Shown in pieces: positions 25,501-37,500 of a DNA stretch of 64,000 nt. The stretch comes from Cephalotus follicularis (lineage: Eukaryota > Streptophyta > Magnoliopsida > Oxalidales > Cephalotaceae). The notes below the pieces were generated by a model. That model did no database searches, was not told the DNA's origin, and saw only the letters and a list, made by a program, of their open reading frames with translations. How positions within the stretch are numbered: the stretch's first letter is position 1; every line of letters begins with the position of its first letter. The stretch spans positions 738,446 to 802,445 of the forward strand of contig BDDD01000532.1 in NCBI GenBank assembly GCA_001972305.1. The letters are read 5' to 3'. Both the position numbers and the translations under genes were made by a program.

Positions 25501-28500
25501 GTCTACGAGTATATACCTGTAAAGGTTTTGGCTCTAACTGAGGAACAATGGATAGAGGAAGCTCCAAAGTAGAAGATTCTGGCTGTGGATCTGTGTTATA
25601 ATACGCTTGATCCTCAAAAAATGTCACATCAGCAGATACAGTTACACGACGTTGATTTGGACTATGACAAACATATCCCTTTTGAGTTTTTGAATAACCG
25701 ACAAAAATACATTTTTCAGCTCTAGGAGATAATTTGTCAACACCAGACGTCAATAAATGAACAAACAAACGCACCCAAATACCCGAGGCCGAATAGACCA
25801 GAGAGGTTGATCCGGGTGAAGAATAATATAAGGAATAGCTCCATTCAATACAGATGATGGAAGACGTTTATAATGTAACAGGAGGTCAAAAGTGCATATC
25901 CCCAAAAGGATTTAGGCATGTTTGTGTGAAGAAGCAAACAACGGGCAACATCCAATAAATGACGATTCTTGCATTCAGCTACCCCATTTTGTTAAGGTGT
26001 ATAAGCGCAAGAACTCTGGTGAAGTATGCCACGTGACTCGAGAAAGGGGATAAACTGAGAAGTAGAAAAATATTCACGTGTATTATCAGTATGCAGACAT
26101 TTAACAGATACACCATATTGATTAAGAGTTTCAGCATAAAGGTACAGAAAGATTGAAAAACTTCAGCACGACCTTTTATTAAATATAACCAAGTTGTACG
26201 ACTATAGTCGTCAATAAAAGTAACAAAGTACTTAACACCAAAAGAAGACTCATGGCAAGGACCCCAAACATCTGAGTGGGCTAATTCAAATGGTTGAGAA
26301 ACTCGCCTCACATCCCGAGGAGGGAAAGACACACGATGATGTTTACCTAACTGACATGTGTCACAATTAAACTGAAGACTCGACAACGATAAAGAAGTAA
26401 ACTGACGAAGTACATCTGCTGATGGATGACCAAGACGGCAATGTAGTTTGTAGGCATCATCTGTCTTGTGAACAACAGCAACAGCAGCCACAATATCATG
26501 ATCCAAAAAATAAAGTCCACCAGACTCACGCCCACCACCGACTCGGCGTTCAGTCTTCTGATCCTGAAAGACACAAAAAGTGGCAGAAAACCAAACAATA
26601 CAATCAAGATCACAAGTAAGACGACTAATAGACAGCAAACTGTAAAGAAAGCTTGGAACATGATAAACGGAGGACAAGGAGAGAGGACTCAGGATGGCAG
26701 AACCTGTACTAGCCACTTTGGACTTGGAACCATCAGCCAAGGTGACAGTGGCAAATGGGCTAGGGGTTGTATCAGAAAGAATGTTTTTATCACCTGTCAT
26801 GTGGTTTGTACAACCGGAATCAATAACCCAAGGCTGAGAAGTACTAGATAACAAACAGGTGGACTCAGACTGACCATGTTGTGCCAAAGTAGCTAAAGAA
26901 CCAGAAGGACCACTAGCGTGTTGAGATCGGACCATCTCATCATACTCAGCACGAGTCAAGATCAATGTCATCATACCTTGTCCAACATATTCAGTAGATG
27001 AAGAATCAGGAGCTGAGTGACTATCAGTATCAAGTGAGGCATGCAAACTCCGCAACTCCAGATGAAGATCATAGTAATAATCTCCAGTATGTCCAACACG
27101 CTGACAGTGAGTACAAAATCGTCCAGTTTTGGACCCACCTCGAGAATCACCCATTTGTTCTCCTCCACGAGGAGCACCTCTACCACCTCCACGACCACGA
27201 CCATCAACACCCCAACTACCACGAGAGTTCCCACGACCACCACTACCACCCTGTGCTACCATAGCACTTTTTTCAGATATCATGAGAGATGAAGTCTGAG
27301 GGGTAACAGTTAACACAACTACGACTAACCTAAATTACAACTACGAACACAGATCAGATGCCCGACACCAAATCACCACAAATGCACAAGATAGATCCGA
27401 TTGAGATTAAAAACACCACAACACATAATGAAACTACTCAACCGGATCGCAAAACGAACACAAATCACATCAAATCACTTCACAACATCTAAGGCAATTA
27501 TTCTTTCACCAAACAAATACGAAATACCTTAAACCGAACCAAAAAACAAATGGCTTAGAATCTCAAATTTGTGGGTTCTGTTCATGTGAACAATGTTCGC
27601 GATGAACAGTAATGCATGAACGTTATTTGTGATGAACGGTAACGCGTGAACAACAGTTTTTTTTTTTTGGCTGCTAGGGTTTCTTAACTAGGGTATCTCT
27701 CTAATACCATGAAATCAGATAATAATTTCTTCTACATTGTATTGAAATAATTACATTATTTATATAGGCTAGTGTTAGGCCTTCACAGTAATATGGGCTT
27801 AACCTAATATTAGGTCCAAACTTGTAACTTAAAATAAATAATTATAAATAACAGTTCCGAAAGATTTAAGGAATAAGAACTCATGCTCAAGGCTTTCCAA
27901 CAATCCAGAATTAGACATTCCTAGGTTTTTTTTCCCTCCAAATATTAATTCCGCAAGGGTGGCAAGCAACCCGAGTACCGTTACACCAAGATATCACTTC
28001 CATCTCTGAAACAAAGTTGAGGTGCAGCTCCACTCACTTGCCACTATTAGATTATCATCCATCCTAAAATTTTAAGCTGATGAGTAGGCCGACAATCTAT
28101 ATCAATCTCTAACACGCCCTCTAACATAGAAGGCCCGTTTAAGGTCGTGCTCATGGACATAAGCACAGCCTACCAAACTTACGCTGGAACTTAAATTTTT
28201 ACTAGAATGGGGGGTCTCAAAATTCAAACTTGAGACTTTTTGGTCAACAACACTCTGACACCATGTTGGATTCATCATCCATCCTAAAAAGAAATCGGTA
28301 AATAGCATATCAATCTCTAACAACCACATCATCCCATCACCTCAAACACCATTCCCTGATACTTCCATAGCCTATACTTATCACTAACTCCGTTCACCCA
28401 CAACAACTTCCATGTGCCAATCCCACTTTTTCCTCACAGTGACACGTGACTCCACCACAGCTGCCACCTTAATTGAAGTGGCACTATTGAATCCATCACA

Positions 28501-31500
28501 TCTAAAACCACCTCACGCTTCCAAAAGCCTCACATGACCAACTATGTTTCCATCTTCACATTCACCATTATTCAAACAAAACCAAGCCTTAGAGAACTAA
28601 AATTTTGTCGAATCAGTAACTCTTTGTTTTCTGAAGGCCATTTTACTTCATTTACTTGTAAGGAAGAACTTAAGAAGGTAGATGGAAAGGAAAGAGCAAA
28701 AAGCCACATATAGTCACTCAAACAGGACCAGAAGTTGAAAAAAGCTGGAAATTTTACTATATAAAATATTATGGTAGCATCAACCATGGAGTAGCAATTA
28801 CTTGCCTTTTCTCTTTGGAAGGAACCTTGCTTGCATGTCTAGCTGTTTGCACAGCAGCATCTGCAGATGCAGCTTCAGGAGTTGCTCGAAGTATCTCACA
28901 TATGAGTTGTTGGCATTCACTCTAGCCCATAATTCATTGAAGAAAATAAGAATAAAAGAATTAATAATTTCAAAGAGGCCTTGGGGCCAAAATGAATGCG
29001 ATACATACTATTTTAAAAAAAATTAAAACTTTACCATTTGGTAATCTAAATTAACATCAATAGCAGATAGATCACCTGTAGAACAGTCAAGGAAAACCCA
29101 ATACTGTAACCACCAGTAACTTGAGATGCTTCAGAATCAGAGTTCCAAATGCAAATCCTCCAAAAGTTTGTAGAAAAGAACTCCTCGCAACTTTGTCAGC
29201 TCAGATCGAACATCTTGAAGAGCACCAACCTGGGCCACATAAAGAAATGATAATAAATACATACAATAAAAAACATATGTGTCCATACACATAGGGATGT
29301 CAAAATGACTTGAAAAAAATATCTAGAATTCGAAAAAGTATGTGAAGAGCACACAACCAGTATGTAGAAAGGCAAAGGGAGTGAGGTTAGGCTACACTAG
29401 AAGCATCAACCAAAACAATAATACTCTAATCCTTATGGTCAATGTATAATGCTATCGTATCTGTAGAAATCACTTTACAGATGAAAAATTCTATAGTTCA
29501 GTTTGAAGACAATAGAGTGTTCAACTGAGATTGGAGGAGGCAGCCATGGATTTAAAATAGGAAGTAAATCAAAAATGTAAAAAATCTATTTCAAAAGTCA
29601 ACATAGTGGTGGCATAATAAATTAATGAAGATACAAAGAAATTGGAATAGCTTATTGCTAGTATATGCTAGTAGATTAGCTAGTGGATTAGTCTTAATTG
29701 GGAAAATGTGTAAGGAGCAAGTAAACCTACTCATATAACTATCATAAATGCATTCTCATCTAACAATGAAATTAAGCATTCACTTACTGATTGTTTACAC
29801 ATATGATGACGACTGGCACACAGAACTATTACATAGGAGGGCAGAGGAGTAAGTTTGGGCTTTACCAGATCCATGAGCCAAAACATAACAATCTAATCCT
29901 TATAGTTAACCTAATGTTTTCAGATATTGCAAAAGCAATTTACAGATAAAATGCTGCAGTTGAAGACAGTGGAGTATTAAACTGATACATAGAGGCCGCC
30001 ACAAAATTTATAAATTGGAAGTAAAATGAGTTAAAAAAGTTCCACACAAACCAAAGAAACAACAAATCACCCAAAAAAAAACTCAGTGTAACGTTTTAGA
30101 CCATGAGTCAAGTATCAAATCAGAAAGCCTACAGTTTGAAGGCCCTCTCTCTCAAGCATCAGTGATGACTGAACATGCAATTGAACTGCAGCGTAAAACT
30201 GCTTTTCAGCAATGAGCTTCTCAATTCGAGCAGGAACCTGAGCCACATAAACAGACAAGAAGAATAATCTCCAAAATTAACAGATTTTTTTCCCTTGACA
30301 AACAATGCCCTTAGCTAAGTGACAGGTCAGGAACAAATTAAAAAGGTCAATTTAAGGCACACATACACAAATGCATGAACTGCAAAAAAAAAAACCTAAA
30401 AAACAATAAAAATGTATGTACATGTACAGCAAGATACGCAAAGCATACACAGTGGTGCAGGAACGCATTCAAAAAGAGGAAAGAGAAATGTGTGCTCAAA
30501 TGTTAGCGCCCACTGATGATGCAGATACTATTGAAGTTTATTCGGGTTTTAAGTCCGGAAGCAGGAATGGACAAACCTTAGCCATGCCCTCTATTTGATC
30601 TAATAATGAGATAATGTGTCGCAATGTAACGGACCGATACCACAACTGATGCAATTGCTTACTGCGTGTACCGAGACGCTTCTTTGCGTCAGCCAAATCA
30701 ACCTTTAAGACAGCAATACTTTCAGTAGATTCACTGAACAACCGCAAGATCTGGAACAAAAAGGAACAAAGAAAAAGCAAGAACAAAGATAGAACATCAG
30801 TAACAAACCTATTACCTTATTTAAACATGCAGATACAATTTTTTTACTGCAATGGAGGAGACCAACATGTAAAAGATCCTTATAATACTTGAGAAAACAT
30901 TATTGCAAAAAAGGTGGTAATAAGTTCTAAATCTTTATGTCCTTGTCCAACCAAAAAGAATTTTTATGTCACGACTAGCCTGAGTTAAACTTAGTTGAAT
31001 CCTACCCCATGATCTCCTCATTCAAAACATAAAGTTTAGAGGGAAAATTTGACGAGTTTAATAGACATCTAGCCTGTAACTTAATAATGATTTATGTGTG
31101 TATTATGCTAAACAGAAAAGCCATATATATAGGCTTATTACATGGATGTGGGCTTTTTTAGTTAAACCCAACTTGTACGTAAATAATAACGACAACACTC
31201 CCCCTCAAGTTGGGGCATACATATCATATAGTCCTAACTGATGACAAATATAAGACACTCGACCACTACGAAGAGGCTTGGTGAAGATGTCTCAAACTAC
31301 AAGGAAAATTTGGAACATGATAAACAGACGGTAAGGATAAAGATGAATTCAAAGATACAAAACCTGTACCGGCAACCTTGGACTTAGAACCATCTGCCAA
31401 TGTAACAGAGGTAGAAGAACCGGAACGACGGAAGGCGCCGGAAACAGAGAACCGGAACACCGTAGAGGACGGCGCGACGAGATCAGCGAGGCGTGGCGCG

Positions 31501-34500
31501 CGCGGAGAGCTGACGACGAGCTAGGGGAGGGACGGCGAGCTAGGGGAGGCCAAACCAGGCTGTGGAGGGACGGCGCGCTAGGGGAGGCACGGCGCAGAAG
31601 GGTTAGTTTCTAGGGTTTCTGGTTTTTTTTTTTTAGGGTTTCTGTGTGTTTTTTTTTTAGGGTTTCTGTGTTTTTTTGTTTTTAGGGTTTCTGTGTTTTT
31701 TTGTTTTTAGGGTTTCTGTGTTTTTTTTTTTTTAAGGATTGCTCTGATACCATGTAACGTAATAATGATTTATGTGTGTATTATGCTAAACAGAAAAGCC
31801 ATATATATAGGCTTATTACATGGATGTGTGCTTTTTTAGTTAAACCCAACTTGTACGTAAATAATAACGACAACATAGCCTATAAAAAATCTCAAAACCA
31901 AGAGCTTGAGTGTATGCACCAAAGGCTCAAAACCAGTAATTGTTTGCTATTCCGCAGTAAAGTAGCTCTCCTAAAAGCATTTCGCCTTGATCCTCTTAAT
32001 ATGCCTATCCACCAAGCCAACATCTAAACCACCATTGTCAGCACAACCTAGGGAGCTTACAACAAAGCAAAAGTAATTTCCAAGTTCTATAAAAGATGGG
32101 TCACATAAAGGTAGTTCACCATCTTCTTGGTGCACTAAAGGCCTTACTCATATTGCACCAATCATTAGAAGATAATGCCTTCCACCAATAGAATATTTCT
32201 TAAAGCAGATGCCTGAGCAAGGAAAATCAAATCAGAAAGTGCACTGACTGGTGACATTAAAAAGGGCAGTGACTGACTCAAATTGCAGTTATGCCCAACC
32301 CTTGCTGAACAGGCACCAAAATAACACCTTATTAGCCCAAACATTATAATGAGCCATTTTTGCATCCTCATAATTTGTTACGAAATATGTCTGGACAGAC
32401 AGCTTTTTAAAGTATGAACTAAGTATGCACAGACAACTTTAAAGGTGTCTTCCCAAACAATATATGTTCCAAAAGATATCTATCCTCTCATCTTCAACTT
32501 ACGTTAAACACAATAAAAGTAGATAGCACATTCCATCCACAAGGAGATCAACTCCATGGAACGCCCTCCAAACATGATTTTAGGATGCTACCTTGTTTGG
32601 AGAAGAAGGAATCCACCAACACAAATCTAACGACTTCAAAAATACTTGGGCCCGTTTGATTATAAAAATTGGTAGGACTTGGATTTAGACATTAAGAATC
32701 ATAAATCCATGATTTTATTTTATTTATTTATGTGTGTGATTTTAGAATATTGTATTTGAATTCATAAATTCCCATTAAAAATTGTGGATGAATAAAGTTT
32801 GCAAGGAATTGAATATTTTAACTAATCTTTCTTTTTTAAACAAAGAATACCAACACAATTTACTAATATAAATAAATTTAGGATTATTACATTTTAATTT
32901 AATATTCCGAAAATAAAAATTTATAACAAAATCTAAGGTTGAAATAGATTTGCAAAAATAACAGTCAACATTTCATAACAAAAAGTTTTAATTGTCATCT
33001 CACATCCAAATCTTACCCCCAATTCCTCCAAGCACGCATAGCCTTACTGTTGAATTGTCAACCATTCCACACTTGGTAGCACACCTACATTGATCACCAT
33101 ATTCAAATGTGGCAACCCATGTGAAAGGTGTGATAATTTTAAATACAATAAATTCAATGCATTCAAACCATGTGAGCTTTTGGATGCCATGAAGGTTGAA
33201 TGTAGTCAACATAGAATGTTTTACTTGTACTATAAATATGTGCTCTTTGTAAGAAAATAGATAAGGAAGTAAGAGTTTTTCTCCATTAACACTTTTCCAT
33301 CCCTCAAATTCTCTCATTCTTTGTCTCAAATTATTTCTTCCGGTGTGATGATTTTAAATACAATAAATTCAATGCATTCAAACCATGTGAGCTTTTGGAT
33401 GCCATGAAGGTTGAATGTAGTCAACATAGAATGTTTTACTTGTACTATAAATATGTGCTCTTTGTAAGAAAATAGATAAGGAAGTAAGAGTTTTTCTCCA
33501 TTAACACTTTTCCATCCCTCAAATTCTCTCATTCTTTGTCTCAAATTATTTCTTCTATGCAATTTTCTAATTCTTTTTTCTCTCTTAAATTTCTTTCCGC
33601 ATGAAATACTAAATTAGCTTTATGCTAATGCACCAATATATCCAACACTTACAAAATCAATATTCAACCAAGTAGTGTTCGAATTATATTTTCAGTACAT
33701 TATATTATATCTTAAAGCATTTTAATTTAGACTCAGTACATCATATTTTATCTTAAAGTATTTTAGACAAAAAAAAATCATCTATATAAAATTATAAAAA
33801 AAATTAATCCTGCAAAACACTTATTTTTTAGAATTAAAATTAAATGCATTCCTACTCAAAATTGGAGTTCTAATTTTAGATGCCATGTTGAAATTATATT
33901 TTGAATTAAATTTAAATTTTATGCCTGTTCAAAAGTGGAGTTCTTATTATAGAAGCTGGTTTGAAATACAAAACTTATTTTTCATTTAGTCACAAATATC
34001 AATCTGAATTCATATTTAAATCTGAATGTAAAAGACCAAACTAACTTAGCAGTTTAATAGTCACTTATTAATTTAATGAACTTAAAAAAAACACCAATAA
34101 CAAAAATTCCCTATCATATAAATATGCAAACCTGAAGTCTTTATATAACTGCACCAACACCATCAGCTTGCTCGATCGATAAAGTTGGTAAATTAGGCTT
34201 AGCTCATTTCTCATGCTTTTATTGAGGTGTTTAAAACTTTTACTTAGTCAAATAGTTTGTTTGAGTGATGCAACTCTAAAATCATTTGTTCTCTCCAAGC
34301 TGACATCGTTTCCCCGGAATTTATATATTTATCCTCCCTGTTCAGCAACTCAGCAAGATTCTGTGGAGGGCGCTTGAATAGCGAGAAGCTGAAATGTGAA
34401 GATGTCATTCCATCCATCAACGAGGCAAGGGCTAACGAAAAGTTCAAGTTACGTATTGGCCGGGTCTCGTTGAAACGGGCGATATAATCACCGAGTGGTT

Positions 34501-37500
34501 TGTTGGCCCTCTGCTTGATGGCCAGTAAAATGTCCCCACATGCTAATGAAGTGGTCAACAAATTACGGGCAAAATTGTTCAAATGAACTAATTGAACCCG
34601 AAGGGAATTTTGAATACCGGGTTCGAGCACCACATCTTTACAATCAATAATAGCATCCTTACAATAAATATATATTTCTTGATTATAATGCCTCAAGATT
34701 TTAAGAAGAAAGTAGACATATTCCAATGGAGATTTCCCTTCTATACCTTTCAAATACGAAAAAAACGCATTAAAAAAGTACCAAAAAATTGTGAGTGTTG
34801 TGGGGTGGGGTGGGGTGGGGGAGAGGGGGGTGGTCAATCCTTTAAACATACAAATAAATGCAATGGAGCCTGTGTGACGACCGAATTCCCTTTGGTACTG
34901 TTCATGCATACATCGTACCGTATTGTACCGTACTGAACCGTATTGTATTGAGGTATTCTTATACCTATTGATATTGTATTGGTTATATGCATGTATAGTC
35001 GGGATTTTGGGCCGAGTTTCGGAGAGTTGATCGAATCGACTATTTAAGTCAATTCTTTCTCTCTTTCTCTCATTATTCACATTTCCTCTTCTCTCTCTAT
35101 CCTTCTCCCTCTCTCTCTCTAGCTGGAGCCTCCATCTTCCTCCCTTGCAGCCGGAATTGCATCCCCATCGATAAGGGCAGTGATTACAAGTGGTGGCTTA
35201 CCGATTGAACAAGAAAGTAGCGGATTATTGGGCGTTTTCAGCCGATTGATTGATCGTTAGCTCAACTTTGAAACTTCAGTGGAAGGTAGGACTTCTTTAC
35301 TGATTTACCTACTGTTTTATTGATTGATTGATTGAATTGCATGATTGAATTGAGTGATTGAGTGATTGAATAGAGGTTTTTAGGGTTTATAGCAAACCCT
35401 TGACCTAATTGTTAAATTGAATGATTGAAATCGAATTTGGAAGGTTGTAACTAGTCTTACTAACCTCAAATGATTGATTAAAAACTTTGGTTTTCAAAGA
35501 ATGTCTTTTAATTGGATTTTGGCTTGAGATTGGCCCCATTTTCTACAAGAAAAATCGACCCTGCCCGGAAAGACGTCGACCCTTAGCCCAAAGGCGTCGA
35601 TGTCTTTCTCATACGAGTGCAATATCCTTGATTCTGCAGCAAAGACATCGACGTCTTTCTAAAGACGTCGACGTCTTTGCCTCGAGATGTCTCTCCCCTG
35701 GAAAGACGTCGATGCCGAACATCGATGCGCATTCTCAGGCTGTTTTTATTGAAAAGCGTCGACGCCTTTCTCAAAGGACGTCGACGTCTTTGGCCAATTT
35801 CTACATGAACAAGGAAAGACATCGACGTCTTTCTAAAGACATCGACGTCTTTCCTCCATTTTAAAAAGGAGTCGACGTCTTTCATTAAAGACATCGACGC
35901 CTAATGTACTAAAAGGAGTTTTAACTGTTTTAAAGCTAGTTTCCTACGTCTTTTCGCATCGCCACTTGACTGGAGCCTCACTTGAGGTGTTCAAGTGTTT
36001 GAAAACAGTTTTAATGATTGCACTGACCGATTGATTGCTTGAGTCATGAGTGTTGCTGCGAGTCTAAGTCGGTAAAATGGATGCACGTTCTCATCCCTCC
36101 ATTAGGCACCACCACTTATTGCTTGGCTTCGACGTTATATTGATACATCGATCGATTGCTTGAGTCGTGAGTGTTGTTGCGAGCCTAAGTCGGTACAATG
36201 GACGCACGTTCCCATTTCTCCATTGGACACCACCACTTATTGACTTTACCCAATATTGTATTGACTCGATTGATTGATTGATTGTATTGTATGGATCCTA
36301 TAGAGCGACCTTATGATTCGTGTCGGCATGTTAGGGCGTTGACTCTGTCCGCCTATTCCGCCGATCGTTTCACTTATTGTATTGTATTGACCCGCTGACG
36401 AGCGGTACCATTGATTGTCGATTGATGCTCCCTTGAGGCCGTAGCTCCCTAACGGTATCAGTAGCTCCCTCGGTTGTAGCTCATCGAGACCGTATTGACC
36501 CAACCATAGGCTGGAAGATCTGTGAATTCCAGACCTGATCAATCTAGAAACCGTAGATAGATCTCCCACCATTTTTGAAGGACTACCTTCCGTGGGATTG
36601 ATCACCGCTAACCGATTGACATTGTATTGACCCGGTCGCATGCTCTATAGGATATTGATTGATTGATTGGGTGTTTCATACGCCACCATTGAGTGTCTGC
36701 CATTGATTGATTGTTATAGATCCTATCCGTGTGCTCTGTTGGGCCACTGTCATACGGATAGTTTGATCGCCAATTGTACACGTACATTTGTCATGTCATG
36801 CATTGATATTGTACACCGCATATTGTTATTGTATAAATTGTCACCGATACTGCACATTGTACATACATACATGCTGCATGGGGTTTATGCTTAGCCAGTG
36901 TGGCTAACCCCATCCTTCGGGGTGGGGCTGTGTTGTACCTTTGTGTGCTGCATAGGTAGGGCAACAGGTAGCAGTGGACAGAAGGACTGAGGACCGTTAA
37001 TCGCATGACTGCTTGGGTACAGCGGAGCTGGTTGTGAGACTTTGTAGTGGAAATTGGAGTGTATTGTATTGAGATATTGTATTGAAAGATTGTTAATGTA
37101 TTGAAAGACTTGTATTGTAAGGGATTTGTATCATATGTATGGATCGGTGTATTGTACCTTCCGCAACTGATATATATATTGCAAAGTTTTAAGTTTTCCG
37201 CATTTTTATATTGCTAGTCCCGACCATTGTATTGTGTACAGGAATGAGCGTAACGCCACGTGTCCGCCCTGTGGGAGCGGGGTGTTACAGCCTGCTATTG
37301 GTTTCATAAAAATACTCATGAATCACTTAATTGAGAGGAATCACTTTATTGAGAGGTGTTGGAACCCAACTCTAATTACATGACAAGGTATAACACTGGC
37401 ATAGGAAAAATCGTAAAATCTATAGCCGATTCAGAATTCAAGAGGAAATGAACAATTATAGTATGAGTGCAACTGATCCAAGGATCAACCCCGATGTCAT

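Larger units (their letters stand above)
23528..27853 (-). mobile_element. Complete Copia retrotransposon with 144-bp LTRs in SEC8 intron 6
   Basis: Terminal direct repeats lie at 23528-23671 and 27710-27853, flanked by a perfect 5-bp target duplication GTTCC (23523-23527 and 27854-27858). On the minus strand, the primer-binding site TGGTATTAGAG (27709-27699) follows the 5' LTR and the purine tract TTGAGGGGAAG precedes the 3' LTR. Internal coding runs gag end, protease, integrase, RT, RNase H. The two LTRs differ at only a handful of sites, so the insertion is relatively young, but the pol frame is already broken. Only about 390 bases separate the LTR from the zinc-knuckle region, so most of gag is missing. 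Confidence 0.95.

Noticed and set aside
26971..27292. Histidine- or valine-rich small proteins opposite the Copia gag
   Set aside because: They are shadow frames of the Gly/Arg-rich gag segment on the minus strand.
31617..31740. Interstitial telomeric repeat
   Set aside because: The units contain TTTAGGG but are longer (TTTAGGGTTTCTGTG) with T-runs, and lie in a Copia leader.
34244..35080. A single 278-codon minus-strand open frame read as one protein
   Set aside because: Its first half is LTR sequence (34873-35080) and only the part below about 34603 resembles gag. The frame crosses a target-site boundary and is not a gene.
1..37289. One giant retroelement bounded by the LTRs at 1-2235 and 34873-37289
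   Set aside because: The LTRs are inverted relative to each other, and the right one has its own target duplication (GCCTG), so they are separate insertions.
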